From Clostridiales bacterium (GTDB lineage: Bacteria > Bacillota_A > Clostridia > Lachnospirales > Bianqueaceae), in assembly GCA_019423265.1 (NCBI GenBank), contig JAHZBS010000006.1:1-35464 (forward strand): a stretch of 35,464 nucleotides of DNA. Reading direction: 5' to 3'. Below are positions 13,989 through 23,363 of the stretch, in pieces. The first letter of the stretch is position 1. Each line of letters begins with the position of its first letter. The notes below the pieces were generated by a model. The model was not told the DNA's origin, made no database searches, and was given only the letters and a program-made list of their open reading frames with translations. A program made the translations under genes and the position numbers.

Positions 13989-16900
13989 TCAACCTTTTTT
14001 GCTTCCTGAAAGAATCTCCGGCATCATGATTCCCATGAGGATCTCCGCATTCGTCCACCCGGACTCACTTCCATAGCACGCCCACCCCACATCATGGGGC
14101 GCCGCGTATGCCTCCTGCATCTCCATATCAAAAGCCCTGCACCAGGAACCGTTGGTGAGGGGGTTCTCGCTGATGATCTGTGTGCGCAGGCAAAAAGCCA
14201 CGCTGTCATGCCACAATGTGTGAAACCATTGATCGCCGGTTGCATCATACGCAAAAGCAAAACCAATGGGAAGCCAATTGCTGGAATACAGCAAGTCTGC
14301 GATCGGATCTCCGTTTTCCGTCAGGAGGGAGCACTCCCCTGTTGATTCCCGGGAACATGCTGCTTTATAGCCGCTGTCCCATTCCATATATCCCCCAAAG
14401 GGATGGCGCACCTTCTGAAGATCCCTCGCCACGCGGTACAGCATCTCCCGGTGCTCTTCCTCGCCCGTAGCTTTGTACAGCACGGCAAGGGGCAGGATCA
14501 GACGACACATTTCCTCCGTTTCGCTCTGTTCCCGAACCGTGTCCGGGTATCGCGCCATCAGGGAAGTAAGTCCCCGGCGCGCCATCTCTAGATATCGATT
14601 CTCGCCGGTAGCTCTGGCCGCAAGCAGAAGGGCTGCAAGGTAATACGCATTATAATGCGCCGAGGCCATACCGTGCTCTTCCTCCGGGAGCGCTTCCATC
14701 GCCTGCTCTGTCAATTCATATTTATCCGTGCGCCACACGCGCAATCCATCTCTGGCAGTAGTGCGGACAAGAAAATCAAGGACATTGCAGATCTCTGCCA
14801 TCCGTCTGTCATTTTTCATAAACAGACTGTCATAGAGTCCCGGCAGAATCGCTCTTGCCACATCATCCTGATAACATACGCCCCACCCGCTGGTACACCA
14901 GCGCATCATGCCGTCACATGCTCCGCCGTGTACCACCATCGGCCCGTACACAAGATCATCCATGGCCTCTCCCAGCCGGGCATATTCTTTCTTTCCATAC
15001 AGATAGGCATACATCTTATAGGCGCCGGAACACTCACCTACGCAGTCCGTTCGAACGCCTGTCAGAATCGACTGATTTCCATCCGGATCGATATCATGGC
15101 GCGTTCCTTCCATGATGCCGCCCCTGCCCTGATCAATCAGGAATCCATTCATCCATGTGATGCCCCTCTCAATGGCTTCTCGGCGGCATTTTTCGAAAAT
15201 TTCCGGCACGGAGATATCTTCCTTAGTGCCGTACTGCACAACACTTTCCGGCCAAAAGGCAGGACTGTTTCCCGTGAGCCAGCGGGCAATGTAAGAAATC
15301 AACACCTGCCATACCCGCCGCGGAGCGAAACGGGCCTTATTGAAGTTGCGCAGCACGAAAGCGGTTGCCAGTACGTTATCCCCGCACCGCCACATGCCGT
15401 AGCGGCAATTCTTAAGAATCTCCACCCGGTCCATGTCGGTATGCGTATGGGCGATAATCTGCTCTTTATAGACCAGAAGAGGCTCCATATCCGCCAGATT
15501 ATACTCCGGAGTACACATAAGATTCGCCTCATCGTCCAAAAGGTCTCCGGTATCGAGACCCTCAATTCCTTCCCCATCCTGCGGTTCAACATATATAAGA
15601 CGGCTTCGGGTGGTGCCAACCGGCCCCTGACAGCCGTTATCCTGAAAAGAGCGGACTGCCTGTAAAAACACGCGCTTCCCCTTCGCGCATTCTGCTTCCA
15701 AACGCTCCCGAAAGCGCGGTTCCAATACATCGCCGCTTCTGGCGGCAAGAATGCAAAAAGCGTCAAAGCCTGACAGATCCATATATACGGCTTCCGAAAA
15801 GGGGATTCGAGTCGTCCTTATCCCGCAGCTTTCCAGCACATCGGTAAAATCACATTGCTCATCCGACACAATTAATAAGTTTCTCTTGCACTCAAAAACA
15901 ATGATTCCGCCGCCGCCCGGCACCACGGCAATACACTCTCCCCCGGCCAGCTCTCTGCCCTCCTGGAAGAGCTTAATCGGTGGCATTCTCATGGCCTGCA
16001 TTCCTATGCCGTCCTCGATCACAAAGGTAGTTTCTTCCTGGGCAAAGCTTGCATAGGCTATGGCCCCCTTCCCGGAAGCGCGGTCCATATACAGACTTAC
16101 CTTTACCCGGTCATCCGATGCCTTCACCGGGCACGCCTCGTTCCAAAAGCCAGTGAGCTCCATATGGCCGATCCCATACTCGTCTATGAATTTCCATAGA
16201 TACCTGGGCTCAACCTTCAGCCCCATGAACCGATGGGTGATACCAAAGAGCATCCCTCTGTATTGGGACTCCTGTACTTCTGAGAGAATCTCTCCGCTCA
16301 TGCCGAAGGGCAGGCCTGCAATCTCCACAATCCAGAACGCCTCGTCCTCGCCCTGATGGTCGAATCCCTCCCCGATCCATATGGAATCAATGTACGGCAA
16401 AAGCGGCATATAGATGTTGAGACTGTTCCCCCATCCTGCCTCTTCGCAGTAGTGGTTCCAGGAATGCAGGTCAATGAGGCAGTCCTCCTTCAAGTCCAGC
16501 ACACGCCTTGCCCGGCGCATCGTCACTCTGTCAAAGGCTACATCATCCAGGTATATCCCGTCAATATCTACCTCCTTTGCCAGATAATCCAATCCCTCAA
16601 TATAGTAATTGCACAGCCGGGAGCTGCCATCCGTCAGCAGCGCCGAATCTACATCGCTCTTCCAGGCCGGAATGACAGTCTCCCCATATTTCTGTTGAAA
16701 CGATTTCAGCGTATCCGGCTGCCACAGGATACTTTCCATGCCTTCCCTTGGCCGCGGATAGATCTCATCCCCCAGACTCAGAAAAGGCTGCATTTCATAG
16801 GCATAATCGCTGAATTCCCGGACGGTATAATACAGCTTCATTTTCAGCCCCGCGGCGTGGATCTCATCCGACAGAGCGCGCAGGCGGTCCTTTTCAATAA

Positions 16901-18296
16901 ATGGATAGTTGATATAGGGATTGGCATGGTTTGCGTGGTGAATGTTGATATAGTTGGCGCCGGCCCGATTTGCCTCCTCCACACAGTCTACCGCATCCCA
17001 GGACTGGTCATAGCGGGCTGCAAAGCGTTTCCCCGTATCAAGCTCCTTAAGCGGAGTCAGCAATATGGAAAAATCAAAGCGCAGGCACTCGCCGGCCTCC
17101 ATGCGGCGCGAACCGCTATAAGCGGTAAGAGTCGCCCCTCTGATTCCCTCGACTCGAATCCCGCCCTTTCCTCCGTTGCAGAAGGATTTTGACATATGGT
17201 AAGGCCGGTGTCTGTAGTAGATATTGACATGGGGTTCCACAAAATCCTCTCCCATAAACTCCACTCTTGCACCGCCGTTGAGCCCTCCAATGAACACCGG
17301 GCTCTGGTGTTTCTCTTCGTTCCAATGAAAATCATGGCATTCCGGGCGGTATCCGCCCTTGCGGCCCAGCCCCATCATGTACGTTTCAAAGCCCTCCTCG
17401 AAGGGAAGTATCATGGATATGTCTGCGATATCGGTCTGGACGGCGCTTGTAAGCATAACCTCATATTGATTCCAGCCGTCAAACTCACTGCGGCCCTTTA
17501 CCTCAAGGCGCAGATCCCCGCAGTGTGAAACGGCGGTATAGCGGATCCCTTCCCCGTCCTCGGGCTCAAACGTTACGCCCTCCGATATGAAGTCTGCCTG
17601 TTTTCCGCCGGCAAAGGTAAGGGCAAAGGCCATCCGCCCAAAAACCTTTTGCGCCTTCTCTCCCACCCGGAGGTTTTGATCAAAAAAGCTATACCCTTCC
17701 GCAGGCAGTCCATCAGAGCCGATCCGCAGCCTTCTGCCGAGTATGCGCAACACATCTCCCTGCCGTCTGAGAGGCGGGTAGGCGCCGGTGGGTCCGCCGT
17801 GCAGGGCAAGATCAGAATTCAGCCATCCCAGCCTTGTCATCCGATTTGGCCTGTCCGCTCCCCCTCTCGCAACCGTTTCCCCTTCGGCTTTAAGCCTGAC
17901 CCTTACCGTGCCGCTTTCGTCCCCCAGGGAGATGGTGAAGCTCCCTTCGGCCTTCCCCCCTGCCCTCCCCGGCACGGGTATCGTGACCCACAATGTCCGC
18001 TGCTCCATACTGGCAAGATGAATTTGCTTTGTAAAGGGAATTCCGTGATGATCCCTGCCGCCAAAGTTAACGCAGAATATGTCGTCTGCCGGCACATGGA
18101 AATCGCCTTCCAGTCCGCTGCTCACAAGCCTGAGCTGCCGTTTTCCCTGATACTCTCCATCTGCAAGCACACAGATTTGAAACGCAAAGGCCTCTCCGGG
18201 GGCCGCCGTCCCGTTCAGGATGTGAGTAGGGTTTGAAAAGTCATGCCCGTCCTTTATGATAACGGGAAATTCCCGCGATACGATATCCAGCTTCAT
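13989..18296 (-). CDS. Giant DUF6067 / GH123-like glycoside hydrolase with extra C-terminal domains
   Basis: A 1435-aa protein. Approximate order: N-terminal beta domains (1-400), including NRMTRLGWLNSDLALHGGP (about residue 150), a marker I associate with DUF6067/GH123-type proteins; a TIM barrel (about 410-720) with NYINIHHANHANPYINYPF, DGIYLDDVAFDRVTM (about 578) and HSWNHYCEEAGWGNS; a linker beta domain; a class I glutamine-amidotransferase-like Rossmann segment (about 795-910, DAFCILAARSGD then GKRVFLQAVRSF); and an all-helical, probably alpha/alpha-toroid region (about 930-1430). There is no signal peptide, so it is predicted cytosolic. The ribosome binding site lies in the last codons of the GH106-like gene, 3 bases before this start, so the two are translationally coupled. 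If related to GH123 it would act on N-acetylhexosaminides; this is inference. Confidence 0.68.
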   Translation of the reverse strand: MKLDIVSREFPVIIKDGHDFSNPTHILNGTAAPGEAFAFQICVLADGEYQGKRQLRLVSSGLEGDFHVPADDIFCVNFGGRDHHGIPFTKQIHLASMEQRTLWVTIPVPGRAGGKAEGSFTISLGDESGTVRVRLKAEGETVARGGADRPNRMTRLGWLNSDLALHGGPTGAYPPLRRQGDVLRILGRRLRIGSDGLPAEGYSFFDQNLRVGEKAQKVFGRMAFALTFAGGKQADFISEGVTFEPEDGEGIRYTAVSHCGDLRLEVKGRSEFDGWNQYEVMLTSAVQTDIADISMILPFEEGFETYMMGLGRKGGYRPECHDFHWNEEKHQSPVFIGGLNGGARVEFMGEDFVEPHVNIYYRHRPYHMSKSFCNGGKGGIRVEGIRGATLTAYSGSRRMEAGECLRFDFSILLTPLKELDTGKRFAARYDQSWDAVDCVEEANRAGANYINIHHANHANPYINYPFIEKDRLRALSDEIHAAGLKMKLYYTVREFSDYAYEMQPFLSLGDEIYPRPREGMESILWQPDTLKSFQQKYGETVIPAWKSDVDSALLTDGSSRLCNYYIEGLDYLAKEVDIDGIYLDDVAFDRVTMRRARRVLDLKEDCLIDLHSWNHYCEEAGWGNSLNIYMPLLPYIDSIWIGEGFDHQGEDEAFWIVEIAGLPFGMSGEILSEVQESQYRGMLFGITHRFMGLKVEPRYLWKFIDEYGIGHMELTGFWNEACPVKASDDRVKVSLYMDRASGKGAIAYASFAQEETTFVIEDGIGMQAMRMPPIKLFQEGRELAGGECIAVVPGGGGIIVFECKRNLLIVSDEQCDFTDVLESCGIRTTRIPFSEAVYMDLSGFDAFCILAARSGDVLEPRFRERLEAECAKGKRVFLQAVRSFQDNGCQGPVGTTRSRLIYVEPQDGEGIEGLDTGDLLDDEANLMCTPEYNLADMEPLLVYKEQIIAHTHTDMDRVEILKNCRYGMWRCGDNVLATAFVLRNFNKARFAPRRVWQVLISYIARWLTGNSPAFWPESVVQYGTKEDISVPEIFEKCRREAIERGITWMNGFLIDQGRGGIMEGTRHDIDPDGNQSILTGVRTDCVGECSGAYKMYAYLYGKKEYARLGEAMDDLVYGPMVVHGGACDGMMRWCTSGWGVCYQDDVARAILPGLYDSLFMKNDRRMAEICNVLDFLVRTTARDGLRVWRTDKYELTEQAMEALPEEEHGMASAHYNAYYLAALLLAARATGENRYLEMARRGLTSLMARYPDTVREQSETEEMCRLILPLAVLYKATGEEEHREMLYRVARDLQKVRHPFGGYMEWDSGYKAACSRESTGECSLLTENGDPIADLLYSSNWLPIGFAFAYDATGDQWFHTLWHDSVAFCLRTQIISENPLTNGSWCRAFDMEMQEAYAAPHDVGWACYGSESGWTNAEILMGIMMPEILSGSKKG

Positions 18297-18299
18297 TGA

Positions 18300-21233
18300 T
18301 CAAATTCCTTCCTCTATTTTATAAGTTTCCTGATTCCGCAACATGGCACGGTCTTCGCGTTGCGGCAAAGCAAACAATTGCTTCAGTCTGTACCAGTCAT
18401 GGTAACACTCGCACCGGTCTTCCTCCCATGCCCCATTCAATTCAAAACTCCACAGGCTAGCCCCGTCATCCAGCCTTCCTGTAAAATGCTGTGGCCCAAG
18501 AAGATTCTGATTTCCAATGAGGAATCGGATCGCTACCTCGTTCTCTCCTACTTCTGCATACGCGGAAATATCAATCTCCTTTTCCCAGAAGAGCTTTCCG
18601 GCTTTCTTGCCATTGATATACACAGTAGCCGCATGATACGAGCCTTCCACCTTCAACAGAACGTTGCGGCTTGGAAGGATTACCGTCTGCCGCAGTGTCA
18701 CAGCCCCTCGTACAAAGGGCAGGCCATCTGTCACTGGGTCACATACCTTTTGAGGCGCCCTTCCGATATAAAACATATCCGCCCCTACGCATCCCTCCTC
18801 CTCGAGCTCACGGTACTCCGCCGCCGGATAAACGCCAAAATGCCCTGCCACATAAGCCGGTTCCAGTTCCGAGTCATATGCAATGCTGTTTTTGCGCGCC
18901 ACGGTTCCAGTTCCTCCAAACAAAGCGTCATATACGGCCGGGCTCTCGTGCCACCATACCTTTGCGGTAAACTCGTTGACGCCGCTGCGCACAAAAGGTG
19001 CGATATCATAGGCCAGCACGTTTTTTTCTATTGGACAGGCCATTGGTTGACTCAGAGGAACGCCGTTTACATAATAAATTGCTCCATCTCCTGCCTCTGC
19101 GCGAATGCAGATTTTCTCCGGCTTCTCCCTCACTTCAAATTCGTATTTGAAGTAAATGGTCCCCTCCGCACGCTGTTCCAGCAATCTCTGGAATAGGGCC
19201 GCACAGGGCCATTTTTTCGAATAATGTATACCATCCAGGGAATATCTCACATAGTCCAGAGGCAGATAATTCTCTTCAAAGGATACCGCCGCATCCTGAA
19301 ATGCCATTGAAAACGGTTCAAGCGCTTTATCCCCTTCTCTCCCTTCTCCCCTGTCGGGGAACAGCAGCACACAGTCCCCCGGCTTCAGCGTCACCGTAAG
19401 CGGTACACGCTTCACCCTGAGACTGTTCAGATCCAGCTCCTGGAACGACCGGATCTCGCCTCCCATCCGAAAGGTCTGGCGATACGCCTCTGTCCGGGAC
19501 GCATTCACGGCATACAGGTAGGATGTTCCGTCCAGTGTGTACAAGGCCGAATAAATCTCCGTGTCCGGGTTCGACACATGATAAGGCTGGGCAGCCTCGA
19601 TTTCCTCCAATGTGCAGTTGCTTTTCAGATACGGATAGTCATACGGTTCCCCCTCCAAGTATGGCGGCGCATCCCCCAGCAGCAGTATTCTCCCGCCCTG
19701 CGCCGCATACTCGCGAAGCAGCCGCTCCGTGCTCCTGTCCATCGTCATGAGGGGCGGAATCACCAGATAGTCGTAGCTGCACGCGCCGCACCCTATGGCT
19801 CCCTCTCGGACAAATCCATATTTCTCTAATAATGTCTCGTCCAAAAAGTGATACGCAATATTGAGACGGGAGAGTGTACGGCAAGCCCCCTTAAGCTGCT
19901 GTTCCAACAGTGCAATGCCATAGCCTTCCTTTTCCGCCTCCCGCTTATATTCCAGGTATGCGCTGCGGATAGGATGCAGCATCGCGGTTCGGACTTTCTG
20001 CTCTCCCTCCGCAAGAAGATACCCCAGACGGGTAAAATATGTATTAAATGTGCCGAATTCCTCCTGCACCCATGGGTTAACCGGGGAATAATGGGCCGGG
20101 TAATCATGTTTGCGGGTTCCGTATTCCGCATAGGGGATCAGATGCTGGCACATGAGGTTAACGCCGTTCACATACTGAAAACCTGCAATCCGGCGCAGTT
20201 CAAAGGGCGAGATGTCCCAGCCACAGAAAGCGAAGGTTTCCGTCAACACCTGTTTCTTGCCAAGCTGCGCCGCCACGCTTCCCACCTGCCGGGGCGACAG
20301 CTCGTTGTCGCTGGCTCTGCCCAGCCAGTCGATGCCGGGTATATGTTCATATTCATAAAATGGCATGACCCCGCCGCACCACCGGATCTGCCCCCCAAGA
20401 GTCTGCTCCTCCACATAATGACCGGTCAGCCGGACGCCATGAGCCTCGCACCACTCATAGACTTTCCCGGCAAAATTCTTAAGCAGCAAGGACTGCATAC
20501 CCTTCCAGTAACGATAGCGGAAGGAACGGTATCCCTCTCTCTCCACAAACAGAAGACCTAGGGAATCTAGAATATCTTCCTGGTATTGCTCCTGAAAATA
20601 GGCTTCCATCATCTTCGTATAGGGCGTATGTCCGCCGTAGTATTGCGGTTCGTCCGTAAAGAAGCCTTTGACCTTCTCTGAAAACGTCATGCCATAATGC
20701 TCCTGATATTTTTCATGGGTCAGGGAAAGGAATTGATCCACAACCTCCGGATTGAGAATATCCGTGGTAGACGCCGCCACACGGATGTGTAGATTCAGAT
20801 ACGAACCGTCTTCGGTCTTCTCATAGACCCGCACTAGCCGTTCTTTCTCCAGGCGGTAGCTTACCGCAGCTGTTGGGTCAAAATCGCCCGTTTCCGCTAT
20901 CAGGTACTGATTCCTGTTGTTTCTCTCCGCAAGGAGTTTTCCTCCGGCCGATCCGCTGGGCCAGCCGTTTTCATCGTATATCCAGGCATTCATTTCAAGT
21001 TTTGCGGCTTCCTCGGCACAGATATCAACACAATTCATCCATTCTTTGGACAGATACTCCGTCTTAAGCCCGGTGCGGGCGTGCATGAAGAATCCGCCTA
21101 TCCCACATTCTTTCATCCAGCGGATCTGGCGGATCAGCTCCTCCGGATCCAGTTTTGCGTTCCACGACCAAAAAGGAACCGGCTGATAATCCGTCAGCTT
21201 CTCCCGCTGCAATTTTTCAATTATCTCATTCAC
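18300..21233 (-). CDS. GH106-like glycosyl hydrolase (alpha-L-rhamnosidase family)
   Basis: A 977-aa protein. The N-terminus carries the characteristic PVPFWSWNAKLDPEELIRQI, GGFFMHARTGLKTEYLS and DENGWPSGSAGGKL segments of the Glyco_hydro_106 family. The TIM-barrel-like domain continues with FFTDEPQYYGGHTPYTK and the LTGHYVEEQTLGGQ and QVLTETFAFCGWD segments (acidic residues that are candidates for catalysis). The C-terminal 300 residues are beta-sandwich, with a galactose-binding-like module near YINGKKAGKLFWEKEIDI. The start is GTG at 21233 with GGGAGGG upstream. There is no signal peptide. Known members remove L-rhamnose from rhamnogalacturonans, but the wider family is diverse, so the substrate is not certain. 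It begins after a strong terminator (21317) and is coupled to the DUF6067 gene. Confidence 0.85.
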   Translation of the reverse strand: MNEIIEKLQREKLTDYQPVPFWSWNAKLDPEELIRQIRWMKECGIGGFFMHARTGLKTEYLSKEWMNCVDICAEEAAKLEMNAWIYDENGWPSGSAGGKLLAERNNRNQYLIAETGDFDPTAAVSYRLEKERLVRVYEKTEDGSYLNLHIRVAASTTDILNPEVVDQFLSLTHEKYQEHYGMTFSEKVKGFFTDEPQYYGGHTPYTKMMEAYFQEQYQEDILDSLGLLFVEREGYRSFRYRYWKGMQSLLLKNFAGKVYEWCEAHGVRLTGHYVEEQTLGGQIRWCGGVMPFYEYEHIPGIDWLGRASDNELSPRQVGSVAAQLGKKQVLTETFAFCGWDISPFELRRIAGFQYVNGVNLMCQHLIPYAEYGTRKHDYPAHYSPVNPWVQEEFGTFNTYFTRLGYLLAEGEQKVRTAMLHPIRSAYLEYKREAEKEGYGIALLEQQLKGACRTLSRLNIAYHFLDETLLEKYGFVREGAIGCGACSYDYLVIPPLMTMDRSTERLLREYAAQGGRILLLGDAPPYLEGEPYDYPYLKSNCTLEEIEAAQPYHVSNPDTEIYSALYTLDGTSYLYAVNASRTEAYRQTFRMGGEIRSFQELDLNSLRVKRVPLTVTLKPGDCVLLFPDRGEGREGDKALEPFSMAFQDAAVSFEENYLPLDYVRYSLDGIHYSKKWPCAALFQRLLEQRAEGTIYFKYEFEVREKPEKICIRAEAGDGAIYYVNGVPLSQPMACPIEKNVLAYDIAPFVRSGVNEFTAKVWWHESPAVYDALFGGTGTVARKNSIAYDSELEPAYVAGHFGVYPAAEYRELEEEGCVGADMFYIGRAPQKVCDPVTDGLPFVRGAVTLRQTVILPSRNVLLKVEGSYHAATVYINGKKAGKLFWEKEIDISAYAEVGENEVAIRFLIGNQNLLGPQHFTGRLDDGASLWSFELNGAWEEDRCECYHDWYRLKQLFALPQREDRAMLRNQETYKIEEGI

Positions 21234-21316
21234 CTTTTACTCTTCCCTCCCCTTATGAGGCCTGTATCCTTGTCGCCGTATAACCGCATTCCATTGCAAT
21301 CTGCGTCGGTCGTTCC

Positions 21317-21363
21317 AAAAACATCTATGGCCTTTCCATTATCCAAAGGCCATAGATGTTTTT
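21317..21363. terminator. Bidirectional terminator between the DUF5107 and GH106-like genes
   Basis: A perfect 19-bp stem (21317-21335 with 21345-21363) and 9-base loop, with A-runs on one side and T-runs on the other, so it can terminate on both strands. It should end the transporter-regulator-DUF5107 transcript. Confidence 0.9.
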
Positions 21364-21372
21364 TCTTACTGA

Positions 21373-23310
21373 TTATACGGATGCAAAGCGGTACCGCTCC
21401 GGTATCTCCCTACATTCTCCAAACAGACAGGTCTCCAGCGCCACCCACAGTTCTTCCAGGGCCGTGTCACATTCCCGGAGATCATCGAGGGTGTAATCCT
21501 CATGTTCCCTCAGAAAATCATACGCTTTCTCTGCATCCCCCACATGATAGAGCGCTAGAAGATACCCAAAGCGGATCCGGCTTTCTTCCTTAATTTCATC
21601 TGCCAGCCCGGCATAGACCTCCAGCAATTCCCGGTACCCCTCCGCTTCTAACAGAATGCGGAAGGCATCCTTCATGTAGGCCAGATCGTTTTTCCTCAAA
21701 TTTATGCCCTTAACCATATAGGAAACAGCTGGCCGGCACTCCTTGTCCTGAAGGCAGCAGCTGGCCAATGCGTGATAAGCCCAGGGCGATTCCTGCCTTG
21801 ACAGGGAGCGCTCAAAATATTGGGCTGCCTGCTGTAGATTTCCTTTCCAATAATTGTAAAGCCCAACCTGGTAATACGCATACCAGTTATCCCGGTTTGC
21901 GCCATCGAGTGTATCCATTAATTTTCCGTACACCTGCCGTTCACAGATCAGATCCTCCGGAATCTCATCCACCGGCGGCTGATGGAGAATCCCTGTCTTA
22001 AGAAATTCTGCCCACAGCCGTTGTTTTTTTTCCATATTTCCATAGTCCAAATGCTCCGAAAGGGATGCCCTCTGCTCCATGGCCCGGCAATAATTCTTGA
22101 AAGCGCCATAACCGCTGCCGCAGTATACCAATTTCCCACGGCTTGTCGCAACTCCCTTGCTGCGCTCTAAAGTCTCCTCCGGTTTTCTCTCCCTGAGCTT
22201 CCCCCTGGCGTATGCCGTCGCCAACTCCTGCAGCTCCTCAAAGGGCAGCCTGTTTTCTCCCGGCTTTAGCTGTATGGCACTGTACTGTTCCAGCCACTCC
22301 CAAGTGGTATGAGGCGGCATGGGGATACAACCGGCCTGTGTCTTTCCCAGTCCTGCCTGAAGTTCCAGATAGTTTCCCGCGCGTTCTGTCAAAAAGCCCT
22401 GCCACTGGGCCGAGCCATCGTTATTTCCCCAGGAAAAAAGCTTGCGTCCTTTGAGCCTGTCTGTGGAAATCTGGAAGAGCCCGTAGCCGCTGTCATCCAC
22501 GTTCGCTATGTATTTGGGGGCGCTCCCGGGTATATTAAAGAAGTAGTCTACCTGCTTTGGGATATCCTTGTAGTATGACATATCGATACCGTCTACCCGT
22601 GGAATGTCCACCTTGCGCCCGCCGCTGAAGGCCTGGCGCGCCGGAACGATGACCCTGCCGCCCTCATACTCCGGAACGGCCATATTGCTCCACCAGTACA
22701 TGGGGACGGTCTCAGTCCCCGAATTCACAATTCGCATTCTACAGTTTAAAAACCGCTCCTGCTCCTCCAGCCAGAAATCCATCTGGTACTCCACCTGGCG
22801 AATCCTCTCATATTCATACATCCGAAGGACAGGATTGTCGTTCTCATCCGTTAGTCTTACCGTAAAAAGCGGATCTGCGGTAAACGGCGTATGTCCGATA
22901 ATGCCGATGTTCCACTCCACGCCTCCGCTGAACCATGCATTGCGGATTGCAAGATTGCGGAGTTTAATCACATCGTTGGTGTAGAGCAGATTTCTGCCGG
23001 ATTCTTTATCGGTCAGGGACCACAGGCGCCCGCCCAGCTCCGGCAGGAATACGGCGCGCAGATACTCGTTCTCCAGGACAGCCGTCTTCATGTCCCGCTC
23101 TTTAAGCCGGCTCTCAACACAGTCATACAGGCGGTACGGATACGCGCTTCCCACATGCCCATAGCCTGCATATATCTCATCCTCATCCTGAAAGCAATAA
23201 TTCAAATCCTTTTGCGGGTCCGTCATGCCGCGCAGATCCGGAACACTGGATTCATTTCCCAATGTAGATACGCGCATCGCAACTGTTTCAAATTTCAGAA
23301 TTGGTTTCAT
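21373..23310 (-). CDS. DUF5107 protein with C-terminal TPR repeats
   Basis: About 645 aa. Residues ~70-340 form the DUF5107 module, a carbohydrate-mutarotase-like beta-sandwich: FLPELGGRLWSLTDKESGRN, then NAWFSGGVEWNIGIIGHTP, then WWSNMAVPEYEGGRV and NNDGSAQWQGFLTERAG. The C-terminal ~200 residues contain tetratricopeptide-like helices (NWYAYYQVGLYNYWKGNLQQ, then ESPWAYHALASCCLQD and EKAYDFLREHED). DUF5107-TPR proteins occur in carbohydrate loci of Clostridia next to CUT1 transporters, and their activity is not firmly assigned in my knowledge. ATG 23310 was preferred (AGAGG 10 nt upstream); GTG 23316 is the alternative. It follows the AraC gene by 53 bases and ends at a strong terminator, so it closes that operon. 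Confidence 0.82.
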   Translation of the reverse strand: MKPILKFETVAMRVSTLGNESSVPDLRGMTDPQKDLNYCFQDEDEIYAGYGHVGSAYPYRLYDCVESRLKERDMKTAVLENEYLRAVFLPELGGRLWSLTDKESGRNLLYTNDVIKLRNLAIRNAWFSGGVEWNIGIIGHTPFTADPLFTVRLTDENDNPVLRMYEYERIRQVEYQMDFWLEEQERFLNCRMRIVNSGTETVPMYWWSNMAVPEYEGGRVIVPARQAFSGGRKVDIPRVDGIDMSYYKDIPKQVDYFFNIPGSAPKYIANVDDSGYGLFQISTDRLKGRKLFSWGNNDGSAQWQGFLTERAGNYLELQAGLGKTQAGCIPMPPHTTWEWLEQYSAIQLKPGENRLPFEELQELATAYARGKLRERKPEETLERSKGVATSRGKLVYCGSGYGAFKNYCRAMEQRASLSEHLDYGNMEKKQRLWAEFLKTGILHQPPVDEIPEDLICERQVYGKLMDTLDGANRDNWYAYYQVGLYNYWKGNLQQAAQYFERSLSRQESPWAYHALASCCLQDKECRPAVSYMVKGINLRKNDLAYMKDAFRILLEAEGYRELLEVYAGLADEIKEESRIRFGYLLALYHVGDAEKAYDFLREHEDYTLDDLRECDTALEELWVALETCLFGECREIPERYRFASV

Positions 23311-23363
23311 ATTCACTGTGCCTCTCTTTATCTGAATATTTTCTGACTCCTATAGCAGAGGCT

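Noticed and set aside
14655..15665. 336-codon plus-strand open frame
   Set aside because: It lies entirely antisense to the 1435-aa gene, has odd composition and no ribosome binding site or domain; a shadow of the real gene.
16356..17192. 278-codon plus-strand open frame
   Set aside because: Also antisense to the 1435-aa gene with no supporting start signal or recognisable protein.
21290..21325. TTTTTGGAACG on the minus strand as a third copy of the activator site before the GH106-like gene
   Set aside because: Only one partial half-site, no second copy 19 bp away and no -35 at the right distance; it is part of the terminator flank.
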